Shown here in pieces: positions 17,078-25,603 of a stretch of DNA of 64,000 bases; the first letter of the stretch is position 1, and every line of letters starts with the position of its first letter. Source of the DNA: an uncultured Christensenellaceae bacterium. Its GTDB lineage: Bacteria > Bacillota > Clostridia > Christensenellales > CAG-314. A model generated the notes under the pieces. The model was not told where the DNA came from and made no database searches. It saw only the letters and a list, made by a program, of their open reading frames with translations. The DNA lies in contig CAJUCX010000002.1 of the NCBI GenBank assembly GCA_910585195.1, forward strand, positions 62,001 through 126,000, given 5' to 3'. The position numbers and the translations under genes were made by a program.

Positions 17078-17931
17078 AAAACAAGAATACTTTTAACACG
17101 ATTGTAACGGTTGCTTTTGTGCTGCTTGCTTTTGTATTGCTCATACTTATGTCTGCCGGCATAAGTTTGGAATTTGACAGGCTTGCAGATATAAACTATT
17201 GGATAAATATTTTAATTCGGCTTGTGGTGATGATGTTGCTGTACAACATTATTTTTACATTTGATTTACATCAGCGAAAGAACGAGCCGAATACGGCGCA
17301 TTATATTGCCGTGGCGACAAAACAATTAAGAGTTAACAGAATTAAACGAGAAAATTTATTTGTCGAACTAGGCAAAGCGGTGGACACAGAGAATGAAGAA
17401 CGCTACGCCGCGGAGTGTACACGCAGGTTGCACCGGGTAACGGTAAGAGTAAACTTTGACGATTTGCCGACAGAAAAATGCGACTTAACAAAATGGCTTG
17501 CCGATATAAAAGAAAAGTACCTGATAAACGACAAGGACTTGAAACGGCTTAAAAAGGTCGTGTTGAAAATTCTCAACGGCAAAGTAAAAATACGTAAGCT
17601 CACGGCAGACGATATACTTGATATGTTGGGCGATGATAATGAAAAGAACGACGTTATTATTTTTAGGTCGGGCGTTTTGATACGGTATCAAAATTTGATA
17701 AAGGCGGCAATGTTTCTGATAGGCGTTACGACAATGACGGTGTTCCGTTGGCATCCAAGTTGGACGGACATTGTTTTTGATATAATCATAAACTCGACGC
17801 TGCTTATAGGGGCAACTTACTCGGCAATTATAAATGCAAAGTATTTTCTTAAACGAAAGACAATTGTATTTAACAATCAAAATATTTTGTTGGCTAAAAG
17901 AATGGGGCTGACAGAAGAATATAAATATTAA
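17074..17931 (+). CDS. Membrane protein with soluble middle domain, last prophage gene
   Basis: A 285-aa protein with two N-terminal transmembrane segments (near 11-30 and 42-62), a charged central domain of about 140 residues rich in Lys/Arg/Asp, and two C-terminal hydrophobic segments (about 207-225 and 233-252). It is coupled to the preceding membrane gene. No motif is recognised. It marks the visible right end of the co-oriented prophage genes. Confidence 0.45.
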   Translation: MKNKNTFNTIVTVAFVLLAFVLLILMSAGISLEFDRLADINYWINILIRLVVMMLLYNIIFTFDLHQRKNEPNTAHYIAVATKQLRVNRIKRENLFVELGKAVDTENEERYAAECTRRLHRVTVRVNFDDLPTEKCDLTKWLADIKEKYLINDKDLKRLKKVVLKILNGKVKIRKLTADDILDMLGDDNEKNDVIIFRSGVLIRYQNLIKAAMFLIGVTTMTVFRWHPSWTDIVFDIIINSTLLIGATYSAIINAKYFLKRKTIVFNNQNILLAKRMGLTEEYKY

Positions 17932-18044
17932 TATGATATTATGTTCTCCATTTAATTTTATTAAATCTAATATATTATTACTAAAATAGTATATTTAATC
18001 CATTGATTTTACAAAGTCTTTTGTGGGAATTATTTGCAATTTTA

Positions 18045-18073
18045 TTGACAATACAATATAAATATGATTTAAT
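18045..18073 (+). promoter_or_regulatory. Candidate promoter of the ABC transporter gene
   Basis: TTGACA at 18045-18050 and TTTAAT at 18068-18073 are separated by 17 bp in the AT-rich gap after the prophage; the start codon is 37 nt further on. The -35 box is consensus, the -10 weak. Confidence 0.5.
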
Positions 18074-18109
18074 TTGTTATCAAAAATATTGTCGATAAGG
18101 AGTAAAGCA

Positions 18110-20470
18110 ATGTTAAAACTGATTGGCATTAATAAAGTATATAAAGTAAGCGATATGGAGGTTCAAGCATTAAAAAATATTGACCTTGAGTTTCGTGAGA
18201 GTGAGTTAGTGTCCGTATTAGGTCCGTCCGGTTGCGGTAAAACAACTATGCTGAATATTATTGGTGGTCTTGATAAGTATACTGAAGGCGATTTAATAAT
18301 TAACGGCATTTCAACAAAGCAATATAAGGACTCGGATTGGGATGCTTATAGAAATTCGACGATAGGATTTGTTTTTCAAAATTATAATCTGATTTCACAT
18401 TTATCCGTGGTGGAAAACGTTGAACTTGCATTAACTTTAAGTGGAATAAGTTCTTCTGAGAGAAGAGCGCGAGCAATACAGGCACTAAAAGAAGTTGGGC
18501 TTGAAAATCAAGTAAACAAAAAGCCGAATCAACTTTCCGGCGGTCAAATGCAGCGCGTGGCAATTGCTCGTGCTTTGATAAATAATCCTGATATTGTATT
18601 AGCTGACGAACCAACAGGCGCTTTGGATAGCGTAACGAGTTTACAAATTATGGATATGCTTAAAGAAGTTGCCAAAACTCGACTTGTTATTATGGTTACG
18701 CATAATGCCGAATTGGCTGAAAAATACTCAAATAGAATAATTAAACTATTAGACGGTGAAATACTTTCCGACAGTAATCCTATTGACAGCAAAACTGTGG
18801 AAGAAAACGTCTCGAAAAGACCGAAGAAGACGGCAATGTCTTTTATTACGGCGTTTATGTTGTCGCTAAAAAATTTATTTACAAAAAAAGTGCGTACTTT
18901 TATCACTGCTTTTGCAGGAAGCATAGGAATAATTGGTGTTGCGCTAATTTTAGCGTTGTCATCAGGGTTTAATGCGTATATAGCAAAAATGCAGTCTGAT
19001 ACTTTGTCAAGTTATCCTTTAACTATATCTTCAAGCGCATTTGATATGACAAGCGTTATGTCAATGATGCAACTTCCGGATGCGGAGAAGTATCCTCAAG
19101 CAAATGAAATTTATATAAATAAAGTTCAGGAAAAGTTGAGCAATTTATTTAAGGAAAACAAAATTACTGATGAGTATGTCAATAAAGCAATAAAAACTAT
19201 AGATAGTAATTTGACTTACGGCATTGTATACTCTAACGATATCGATTTCAATATTTATACAAAAACAAATTATTCGGGAAGAGATATAACGTTAAAAGTA
19301 GGTTCAAAATGGGTTCAACTTGTAGATAATGATGATTTTATAAATTCGCAATATGACGTGCTGAAAGGTAAATTGCCGTCGGAAAAGGATGAACTTGTTT
19401 TGTGTGTTGACGAGTATAATCAGCTTACCGATATAGAGTTAATGCAGTCATTGGGCATCTATGCTAATGATAAAGACAAATTTGCTTTTGACGAGTTAAT
19501 CGGAAAAGAGTTTAAGTTGTTAAAAAATGATGACGTATATGTACAAACAAACAGTGAAAATAAATCATATTTTGTAGAAAATGTAACAAATGGTGCTTAT
19601 GAAAACGGTTTGTCGTTAAAAATTGTAGGTATCGTCCGTGTAAACCAAGATACCGCAACCGGTGCAATTCAAGGCGCTATCGGCTATCACAAAAGTTTAC
19701 AAGATTATATTTTGCAACAAGAAGCGGAAAATCCTTCGAGTATAGTAACTTGGCAGAAGAATAACGGCGATATAAATTGTTTTACTGGCAAAACTTTTAT
19801 GGAAGAAGCATTAGACGACCAAGTAAATATGCTGGAATTAAACAGTGAAATTGAAAAACGATTAAATTCTAATTTGGCAAAACTTGGCGCTGTATCTACG
19901 CCGGCATCAATAAGCATTTACCCTAAAGACTTTTCGTCCAAAGAACTTATAAAGAAACATTTGGACGAATATAACGATAATATTGACGAGAGCAGTAGCG
20001 AAAAGCCAGTATATTATTCTGATATGATGGGGCTTATGGTGGAGTCCATGAACGTGTTGGTTGATGCGATTTCATACGTATTGATAGCATTTACTTCTAT
20101 TTCTTTGATTGTTTCTTCAATTATGATTGGCGTTATAACATATATTTCCGTTTTGGAAAGGACAAAAGAAATAGGCATATTAAAGAGCATAGGCGCACGA
20201 AAAAAAGATATTTCCAGAGTATTTAACGCGGAGTCGTTGACGGTTGGGTTTATAGCGGGAGCGTTGGGTGTGATAATTACTTTGTTGCTGTCTATTCCGT
20301 TAAATATAATATTGAGTTCTCTTACTTCAATAAACGGACTTGTGGCGTTAAATCCATTGCACGGCTTGGCATTAATTCTTATAAGTATGTTTTTAACGTT
20401 TATTGCGGGGCTTATTCCGTCAAGTATTGCTGCCAAAAAAGATGCTGTTATTGCGCTGCGCACAGAATAA
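18110..20470 (+). CDS. ABC transporter, fused ATPase and FtsX-type permease (MacB/LolD-like)
   Basis: A 786-aa fusion of an ATPase with an FtsX-family permease, of the type that moves peptides, lipoproteins or drugs mechanically rather than through a channel. Walker A GPSGCGKTT is at residues 38-46, the Q-loop Q at 90, the signature LSGGQ at 142-146 and Walker B IVLADE at 162-167. The first membrane segment is at about 266-290, a large extracellular domain follows, and three membrane segments lie in the last 140 residues. ATG 18110 has AAGGAG upstream. The gene is monocistronic between a promoter and a terminator. The substrate cannot be told from the sequence. Confidence 0.85.
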   Translation: MLKLIGINKVYKVSDMEVQALKNIDLEFRESELVSVLGPSGCGKTTMLNIIGGLDKYTEGDLIINGISTKQYKDSDWDAYRNSTIGFVFQNYNLISHLSVVENVELALTLSGISSSERRARAIQALKEVGLENQVNKKPNQLSGGQMQRVAIARALINNPDIVLADEPTGALDSVTSLQIMDMLKEVAKTRLVIMVTHNAELAEKYSNRIIKLLDGEILSDSNPIDSKTVEENVSKRPKKTAMSFITAFMLSLKNLFTKKVRTFITAFAGSIGIIGVALILALSSGFNAYIAKMQSDTLSSYPLTISSSAFDMTSVMSMMQLPDAEKYPQANEIYINKVQEKLSNLFKENKITDEYVNKAIKTIDSNLTYGIVYSNDIDFNIYTKTNYSGRDITLKVGSKWVQLVDNDDFINSQYDVLKGKLPSEKDELVLCVDEYNQLTDIELMQSLGIYANDKDKFAFDELIGKEFKLLKNDDVYVQTNSENKSYFVENVTNGAYENGLSLKIVGIVRVNQDTATGAIQGAIGYHKSLQDYILQQEAENPSSIVTWQKNNGDINCFTGKTFMEEALDDQVNMLELNSEIEKRLNSNLAKLGAVSTPASISIYPKDFSSKELIKKHLDEYNDNIDESSSEKPVYYSDMMGLMVESMNVLVDAISYVLIAFTSISLIVSSIMIGVITYISVLERTKEIGILKSIGARKKDISRVFNAESLTVGFIAGALGVIITLLLSIPLNIILSSLTSINGLVALNPLHGLALILISMFLTFIAGLIPSSIAAKKDAVIALRTE

Positions 20471-20482
20471 GAAAATATTGTC

Positions 20483-20515
20483 AAAAAAAGGAAACGAAAA
20501 ATGTTTCCTTTTTTT
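20483..20515 (+). terminator. Terminator of the ABC transporter gene
   Basis: Perfect 13-bp stem (20483-20495 with 20503-20515), 7-nt loop, 3' arm ending in seven T residues. Confidence 0.85.
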
Positions 20516-20582
20516 ATTGTCAAGACTTAAAAAATAAACTCAAAGCATAAACTATGGATATATCGTAATTTTGGGGAAAGAT

Positions 20583-21311
20583 ATGTTCGAGTCAACTTTG
20601 AGTATTGATATAAAAAGAAAAAATTATCTGGATTGCATTTACGGGAAACTAAAACCGCATATCAAACTGGCAGATGCAGAGGTTGCGTATACCAAAGCGG
20701 ATGACAGGGTATATTTGTCCATTGCATGCGAAGACGGGTTCAAAGACGTTATGCATTTGGAAATAATAAGCCAATTGGCCGAAATTTATGCAATGGGTTT
20801 TAAGTATGATTACTTGAAAAAAAAGTTGAAAATAAATAGGGAAAATTTGCTGGTAAAAACTTTGTTAAATACCATGACGGTTTTTGACAGTAATAATGAT
20901 AAGAAACTTATAAGAAACGAACTATACGGAAATAAAGTAATAGCAATAGACGGTTTTTTTGAATTTCGCTTGAAAGGTGTAAAAGAAAAGTGGGATGAAA
21001 TTATATCTCTTACCAACGAAAACTCCATCGTATTTTCTGACGATAGAATTTCCGGTGAATTTCTTATGTTTTTGTTGGACGCCATTCCTGAGGGTGAAGA
21101 AGGCGTAAAAATTTGCAAATACGGAAATAAAATTGAACTTTTTGATAAAATGGGTAAAAAAATAAAATTAATAAAACCTGTAGGAGAAAGTAAATCGCCG
21201 GAAGAAATGATATTATTTAATTTAATTTGCTTAGCCCCAAAGAAAGTTTTAATTTCCGACGAGGAAAAATATTCTCAGGAATTTTTGAATATAGTGAGAA
21301 AGTTTTTTTAA
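20583..21311 (+). CDS. ytxC: YtxC-family protein
   Basis: A 242-aa protein resembling the YtxC family, a group of spore-former proteins of unknown biochemistry encoded next to thrS in Bacillus. Supporting features are the size, the position directly before thrS, and the conserved-looking central block IDGFFEFRLKGVKEKWDEII followed by a C-terminal helical part with FLMFLLDA. I start at ATG 20583 behind GGGGAAAG; the TTG at 20571 is in frame. The relation to sporulation is family-level knowledge only. Confidence 0.65.
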   Translation: MFESTLSIDIKRKNYLDCIYGKLKPHIKLADAEVAYTKADDRVYLSIACEDGFKDVMHLEIISQLAEIYAMGFKYDYLKKKLKINRENLLVKTLLNTMTVFDSNNDKKLIRNELYGNKVIAIDGFFEFRLKGVKEKWDEIISLTNENSIVFSDDRISGEFLMFLLDAIPEGEEGVKICKYGNKIELFDKMGKKIKLIKPVGESKSPEEMILFNLICLAPKKVLISDEEKYSQEFLNIVRKFF

Positions 21312-21322
21312 TAAAAAAGTTG

Positions 21323-21350
21323 TTGACTTTTGAAATTTATGTGCTAAAAT
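21323..21350 (+). promoter_or_regulatory. Promoter of the thrS T-box transcript
   Basis: TTGACT at 21323-21328, a 16-bp spacer ending in TGC (extended -10), and TAAAAT at 21345-21350. The transcript would start near 21357, at the beginning of the T-box leader. Confidence 0.75.
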
Positions 21351-21356
21351 AGTTCT

Positions 21357-21592
21357 ACAACTAAATAGTAAACGAAAAGACAAGTAAGTTATCGACAGAA
21401 GTTACAGAGAGATTCCGGTTGGTGCAAGGATGAACGGAGTTGATAATCCAAACCGCTTTTCATAAGGTTTACTCGTTGCAAGCGAATTTGTAATTAAGCG
21501 GTCAATTTTGACAATTAAGGTGGAACCGCGGATAATTGTTATCCGTCCTTAAAAGTTAAAATCGGCCTATTTTTTATTTTGGGGGAATTTTT
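21357..21592 (+). promoter_or_regulatory. T-box riboswitch (threonyl-tRNA sensing)
   Basis: The leader between promoter and thrS has the T-box core AAGGTGGAACCGCG at 21517-21530, flanked by TTAAGG (21515-21520) and CCTTAA (21547-21552), which form the antiterminator stem. Upstream are AGAGAG and GGTTGGTGCAAGGATG-like elements of stem I (about 21406-21440). In T-boxes, uncharged tRNA pairs with a specifier codon and the T-box bulge to turn on the synthetase gene. I could not fix the specifier triplet with confidence. A strong terminator with a long T tract is not evident; only ATTTTTTATTTT follows at about 21569-21580. Confidence 0.9.
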
Positions 21593-23536
21593 ATGGCACA
21601 AATTAAAGTTACTTTACCTGACGGAAGTATTAAAGAAGTTGCTAAAGGCATCTCCGCAGGTGAAATAGTTAAATCGATTAGCGAAGGATTATATCGCAAT
21701 GCTTTGGCGGTAAAAATTAACGACGAGGTATCGGATTTGAACGTCGCTGTAAATGACGACTGCAATTTTAAGGTTTTGACTTTTAGTGATGCAGAAGGCA
21801 AGCAAGTTTACTGGCATACAGCAAGCCATATTCTTGCACAGGCTGTAAAAAGAATTTATCCTACGGCAAAACTGGCAATAGGTCCGTCTATAAAAACAGG
21901 ATTTTATTATGATATAGAGTTTAAGACTAACGTTACGCAAGATGATTTCGCAAAAATAGAAAGCGAAATGCAAAAAATCATAAAGGCGGATTTTTCTATC
22001 GAGCGTAAAGAAATGTCTAAAAAAGAAGCAAAAAAATATTTTGAAAAAGCCGATGAAGATTATAAGGTAGAACTTGTTGAAGATATACCGGATGACAAAG
22101 TATCATTCTACACGCAGGGAGAATTTACTGATTTATGCCGTGGACCGCATTTGCCGTCTACCGGCAAAGTAAAGGCCTTTAAGTTGACGCAACTTGCAGG
22201 TGCATATTGGCGCGGTAACGAAAACAATAAGATGCTTACAAGAATTTACGGCACGGCTTTTGATAAGAAAAAAGACTTGGACGAATATCTTGCAAAGGTG
22301 GAAGAAGCAAAAAAACGCGACCACAATAAAATCGGCAGAGAATTGGGCTATTTCATGACGGACGAAAATATAGGTCAAGGTTTGCCGCTGTTGATGCCGA
22401 AAGGTACGCAATTGTTTGAAACTCTTACCCGTTTTGTGGAAGACGAAGAAAAACGCCGCGGTTATGTAAGGACGAAAACTCCATATATGGCAAAAAGCAA
22501 TTTGTATAAAATTTCGGGACACTGGGACCATTATCTTGACGGTATGTTTGTAATAGGCGACGAGATGAAAGACAAAGAAGTTTTTGCGCTTCGTCCTATG
22601 ACTTGTCCGTTTCAATATACCATTTATAACAACGGACTTAAAAGTTACAGAGATTTGCCTATTAGATACGGTGAAACTTCGACTTTGTTCAGAAACGAAA
22701 GCAGCGGCGAAATGCACGGACTTATAAGAATAAGACAGTTTACTTTGAGCGAAGGACATATTATTTGTACTCCCGAACAATTGGAAAGCGAATTTATAGG
22801 CGTGCTTGATTTAATTAAATATATAATGAACAGTGTCGGATTGTATAACGATTTGACGTTCAGATTTTCTCGTTGGGACCCTAATAATAAAGAGAAATAT
22901 ATTTATGAACCTGAAGTTTGGGAAAAAGCCGAAGCTAAGATGAAACAAATTCTCGATCATATCGGGTTGGACTATGTAGAAGCAATTGACGAAGCGGCAT
23001 TTTACGGACCTAAACTCGATATTCAAATAGCAAACGTTTATGGAAAAGAAGATACGCTTATAACTATTCAGATTGATATGTTCCTTTCCAAAAATTTCGA
23101 TATGACATATATCGACGAAAACGGAGAAAAGCAGTATCCTTATATTATTCATCGCAGTTCTATGGGGTGTTATGAGAGAACCATGGCTTTGTTGCTTGAA
23201 AAATATGCCGGTGCAATGCCGTTTTGGCTTGCTCCTGTCCAAGTTAAAGTATTAAGCATTACAGATAGGGCGGCGGAAAAAGCAAACGAAATTAAAGATT
23301 ATCTTGAAGACAGAGGTATAAGAACGGAAGTTGACAACAGAAACGAAAAAATTGGTTATAAGATAAGAGAAGCACAACTAGAAAAAATACCTTATATGTT
23401 TATATTGGGTGATAAAGAAGTTGAAAACAATGTTGTTTCTGTAAGACATAGGAAAGATGGCGACTTGGGTTGCAAGACAGTTGAAGAAATCGTTTCCATT
23501 ATGCTTGAAGAAGTTCGTTTGAAAAAATGCGATTAA
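21593..23536 (+). CDS. thrS: Threonyl-tRNA synthetase
   Basis: A 647-aa class II synthetase that charges tRNA-Thr. Domain order is complete: TGS (residues 1-62), the editing domain with HTASHILAQA near 77 and its second metal/catalytic cluster CRGPHLPSTG, the catalytic core with RPMTCPFQYTIY and FRNESSGEMHGLIRIRQFT (motif 2), HRSSMGCYERTMALLLEKYA (motif 3), and the anticodon-binding C-terminal domain from about 535. The start at ATG 21593 follows GGGGGA. It is expressed from the T-box leader upstream. Confidence 0.97.
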   Translation: MAQIKVTLPDGSIKEVAKGISAGEIVKSISEGLYRNALAVKINDEVSDLNVAVNDDCNFKVLTFSDAEGKQVYWHTASHILAQAVKRIYPTAKLAIGPSIKTGFYYDIEFKTNVTQDDFAKIESEMQKIIKADFSIERKEMSKKEAKKYFEKADEDYKVELVEDIPDDKVSFYTQGEFTDLCRGPHLPSTGKVKAFKLTQLAGAYWRGNENNKMLTRIYGTAFDKKKDLDEYLAKVEEAKKRDHNKIGRELGYFMTDENIGQGLPLLMPKGTQLFETLTRFVEDEEKRRGYVRTKTPYMAKSNLYKISGHWDHYLDGMFVIGDEMKDKEVFALRPMTCPFQYTIYNNGLKSYRDLPIRYGETSTLFRNESSGEMHGLIRIRQFTLSEGHIICTPEQLESEFIGVLDLIKYIMNSVGLYNDLTFRFSRWDPNNKEKYIYEPEVWEKAEAKMKQILDHIGLDYVEAIDEAAFYGPKLDIQIANVYGKEDTLITIQIDMFLSKNFDMTYIDENGEKQYPYIIHRSSMGCYERTMALLLEKYAGAMPFWLAPVQVKVLSITDRAAEKANEIKDYLEDRGIRTEVDNRNEKIGYKIREAQLEKIPYMFILGDKEVENNVVSVRHRKDGDLGCKTVEEIVSIMLEEVRLKKCD

Positions 23537-23560
23537 AAATAAAAAATTTATTCAAAATCG

Positions 23561-23589
23561 TTGACTTTTGTAAATGATTTTGTTAATAT
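23561..23589 (+). promoter_or_regulatory. Promoter of the infC-rpmI-rplT operon
   Basis: TTGACT at 23561-23566, a 17-bp spacer and TAATAT at 23584-23589, 24 nt after the thrS stop. Transcription would start near 23596 and give a leader of about 135 nt before infC. Confidence 0.75.
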
Positions 23590-23595
23590 AGCAAA

Positions 23596-23730
23596 GTCGA
23601 AGCAGAGTTTTCCGCTCTCACCTGACGAATTTTGTTTTGTCTGGTTAAGTAAATTGAATGTCAATCACGCTGTGATTTATTCTTTTGTGCGGAAAATTTT
23701 CCGCACAATTTTTTTAGGGAGGACACACCT
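23596..23730 (+). promoter_or_regulatory. infC leader with attenuator (L20 leader-like)
   Basis: The leader ends in an intrinsic terminator just before the infC ribosome site. In Bacillus and many Firmicutes this operon is attenuated by binding of ribosomal protein L20, the product of its last gene, to such a leader. The position, the terminator and the pairing-rich upstream part (about 23605-23680) fit that mechanism. I cannot confirm the L20-binding fold by eye. A 71-codon frame across this leader is not considered a gene. Confidence 0.6.
23685..23715 (+). terminator. Attenuator terminator in the infC leader
   Basis: Arms TTGTGCGG (23685-23692) and CCGCACAA (23701-23708), with the intervening AAAATTTT able to extend the stem, followed by seven T residues. 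It lies only 15 nt before the infC start, so it must be read through for expression. Confidence 0.85.
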
Positions 23731-24243
23731 ATTAAAGAACTTCAAATTAACAATCAAATTCAAGATAAAGAAGTAAGATTGATTGGCGTTAACGGTGAAC
23801 AGTTGGGGATTGTTTCTATAGCCAAAGCGCAACAGTTGGCTGACGAGCAAGAACTTGATTTGGTAAAAATAGCACCAACGGCGCAACCGCCTGTATGTAA
23901 AATTTTGGATTACGGTAAACATCGTTACGACCAGATGAAGCGCGAAAAAGAAGCGAAGAAAAATCAAAAGATTGTTGAATTGAAGGAAGTCAGGTTGTCT
24001 ATGACGATTGACGTAAACGATATCAACATTAAAGCCAAAAATGCTTCCAAATTTTTGAAAGAAGGAAACAAAGTTAAAGTTTCGTTAAAAATGAGGGGGC
24101 GTCAGACTGCTTTTGCAAGTCAAGGTATTGACGTTATGAATAAGTTTTATGAAGGCTTAAAAGACGTAGCCGTCATAGAAAAGAAACCTGCCACGGAAGG
24201 AAGAAATATCATTATGATACTTGCTCCGTCAAACAACAAATAA
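23731..24243 (+). CDS. infC: Translation initiation factor IF-3 (ATT start)
   Basis: IF-3 binds the 30S subunit, keeps it apart from 50S and checks the initiation codon. The 170-aa reading frame includes the family N-terminus (ELQINNQIQDKEVRLIG, then GEQLGIVS) only if translation begins at ATT 23731, which has GGGAGG 8 nt upstream. No ATG, GTG or TTG is available at that position, and the next TTG (23779) would cut off 16 conserved residues. infC genes with AUU starts are well known and allow IF-3 to repress itself. The N-domain spans about 1-75 and the C-domain 85-170 (VSLKMRGRQ). It is first in the infC-rpmI-rplT operon. Confidence 0.93.
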   Translation: MKELQINNQIQDKEVRLIGVNGEQLGIVSIAKAQQLADEQELDLVKIAPTAQPPVCKILDYGKHRYDQMKREKEAKKNQKIVELKEVRLSMTIDVNDINIKAKNASKFLKEGNKVKVSLKMRGRQTAFASQGIDVMNKFYEGLKDVAVIEKKPATEGRNIIMILAPSNNK

Positions 24244-24263
24244 AACATTGGAGGAGATAAATT

Positions 24264-24458
24264 ATGCCAAAACTCAGATCGCATAGCGGTGCAAAAAAGC
24301 GTTTCAGCGTAAAAAAATCAGGTAAAGTTAAAAGAGCACAGTCAGGCAAGAATCACATTCTTACCAAAAAGACAACCAAGAGAACTCGCGGTTTGCGGGG
24401 TCCTGCTTACGTCGACAAGACACAGGCAAAGACAATGAAGCAATTGCTTCCTTATTAA
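24264..24458 (+). CDS. rpmI: 50S ribosomal protein L35
   Basis: A 64-aa basic protein with the L35 signature: MPKLRSHSGAKKRF at the N-terminus and SGKNHILTKKTTKRTRGL in the middle. GGAGGAG precedes the ATG. It lies 20 nt after infC and 15 nt before rplT, the conserved operon order. Confidence 0.97.
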   Translation: MPKLRSHSGAKKRFSVKKSGKVKRAQSGKNHILTKKTTKRTRGLRGPAYVDKTQAKTMKQLLPY

Positions 24459-24473
24459 TCGGAGGGTAATCAT

Positions 24474-24827
24474 ATGAGAATTAAAAGAGGCGTAAACGGT
24501 GTTAAAAAACGCAGAAAAATAATTAAACTCGCAAAAGGTTATTTCGGACTTAAAAAATCAAATTACCGCATTGCGCGCGAAGCGGTAATGAAATCACAAA
24601 ATTATGCATACATCGGCAGAAAACTTCGCAAAAGAGATTTCCGTTCATTGTGGATTGCTCGTATCAATGCAGCCGCAAGAGCAAACGGAATGTCTTACAG
24701 TACGTTTATGCACGGTTTGAAAGTTGCAAATATTTCGCTCAACAGAAAAATGCTCAGCGAGATTGCGGTTTCCGACCCTACAGCATTTGCAGACCTTGCA
24801 AAAACAGCAAAAGCCGCAATTAAATAA
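24474..24827 (+). CDS. rplT: 50S ribosomal protein L20
   Basis: A 117-aa protein that binds 23S rRNA early in 50S assembly and, in Firmicutes, represses its own operon through the infC leader. The sequence has the family blocks RIKRGVNGVKKRRKIIKLAK, YIGRKLRKRDFRSLWIARIN and AARANGMSYSTFMHGLK. Ribosome site GGAGGG. It is the last gene before the operon terminator. Confidence 0.97.
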   Translation: MRIKRGVNGVKKRRKIIKLAKGYFGLKKSNYRIAREAVMKSQNYAYIGRKLRKRDFRSLWIARINAAARANGMSYSTFMHGLKVANISLNRKMLSEIAVSDPTAFADLAKTAKAAIK

Positions 24828-24832
24828 TCAAT

Positions 24833-24860
24833 GAGCCTTCTTTTCGGAAGGCTCTCATTT
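24833..24860 (+). terminator. Terminator after rplT
   Basis: GAGCCTTC (24833-24840) pairs with GAAGGCTC (24847-24854) around a 6-nt loop, followed by TCATTTTT. The next start codon (24865) is only 11 nt beyond the stem, so the GGAAGG of the 3' arm may also serve as its ribosome site. Confidence 0.75.
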
Positions 24861-24864
24861 TTAT

Positions 24865-25602
24865 ATGATAACGTCAAAAGAAAACCAATGGGTATCTGCT
24901 GCGGTAAAACTTAAAGAAAAAAAGGGAAGAGTTGAACAAGGTAAATTTCTTATTGAAGGGAAAAAATTGATTTATGACGCAAAAAAACATTGCGTCAAGT
25001 TTGATAAAATTTTTGTTACTCAAGAAAACTTTGAAAACTTTAAGGACTTCAGCTGTGAAATTTTTATTGTAACTGAACAAGTAATAAAATATCTAAGCGA
25101 TACCAAAACAAATCAAGGCGCAGTCGCCGTTGCTTATTTACCTTTACAAAAAGAGTATGACGGTACAAAAGCACTGTTGCTTGACAGAATTCAAGACCCT
25201 AGAAATATTGGTGCAATTATTCGCACTGCGTGCGCCAGCGGTTATAAAAACGTGTTTCTTATAGACTGTGCCGACGTATTTTCGCCGAAAGCAATACGCT
25301 GCGGAATGAGCGGACAGTTTATGCTTAATTTTATTGAAACGACGGCGTTGGATTTTTCTGCAAAATACGGCGATTGTTTTATCGTGTGTGCCGATATGCT
25401 TGGTGAAAATATTTTTAATGCGCAGTGTCCCGAAAACCATATTTTAGTTTTTGGCAACGAAGGGCAGGGTGTGTCGGAAGATTTGGCAAAACTTGCAAAA
25501 TTGACGGTATCGATACCTATGGAAAATAATTTGGAATCATTAAACGTTGCGGTAAGCGGTGGTATTATAATGTATCAACTCAGCCGTACACAATGGAGGT
25601 AA
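24865..25602 (+). CDS. TrmH-family RNA 2'-O-methyltransferase
   Basis: A 245-aa SpoU-class enzyme that transfers methyl from S-adenosylmethionine to a ribose 2'-OH of rRNA or tRNA. An N-terminal substrate-binding domain (about 1-95) is followed by the knotted SPOUT domain with the three motifs DRIQDPRNIGAIIRTA, LVFGNEGQGVS and IPMENNLESLNVAVSGGI. Its neighbourhood, directly after rplT, matches the clostridial YsgA/TsnR-like 23S rRNA enzymes; the exact target base is not readable. There is no separate Shine-Dalgarno: the terminator hairpin of rplT directly precedes the ATG. Confidence 0.88.
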   Translation: MITSKENQWVSAAVKLKEKKGRVEQGKFLIEGKKLIYDAKKHCVKFDKIFVTQENFENFKDFSCEIFIVTEQVIKYLSDTKTNQGAVAVAYLPLQKEYDGTKALLLDRIQDPRNIGAIIRTACASGYKNVFLIDCADVFSPKAIRCGMSGQFMLNFIETTALDFSAKYGDCFIVCADMLGENIFNAQCPENHILVFGNEGQGVSEDLAKLAKLTVSIPMENNLESLNVAVSGGIIMYQLSRTQWR

Positions 25603-25603
25603 T

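Larger units (their letters stand above)
1..17931 (+). mobile_element. Prophage structural module (left end off window)
   Basis: A co-oriented run of closely packed genes holds terminase small and large subunits, portal, scaffold-like protein, major capsid, connector-sized proteins, tail proteins and a fibre, in the order usual for tailed phages. Many genes overlap by 1-14 nt, as phage late operons do. The right limit is set by the last co-oriented membrane gene (ends 17931), followed by an AT-rich gap and a host-type ABC transporter with its own promoter. No integrase, repressor, replication gene or recognisable endolysin is present here, so the early half is expected to the left or has been lost. 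No attachment site could be defined because only one end is visible. Confidence 0.85.

Noticed and set aside
18045..18068. TTGACA with TATGAT as promoter of the ABC transporter gene
   Set aside because: The two boxes are only 12 bp apart; TTTAAT at 17 bp spacing is the better partner despite a weaker match.
22133..22780. 215-codon minus-strand open frame opposite thrS
   Set aside because: Antisense shadow of thrS; no start signal, no domain resemblance.
23561..23776. 71-codon plus-strand frame across the infC leader
   Set aside because: It begins in the -35 box, crosses the attenuator hairpin and overlaps the true infC start in another frame; it is leader RNA.
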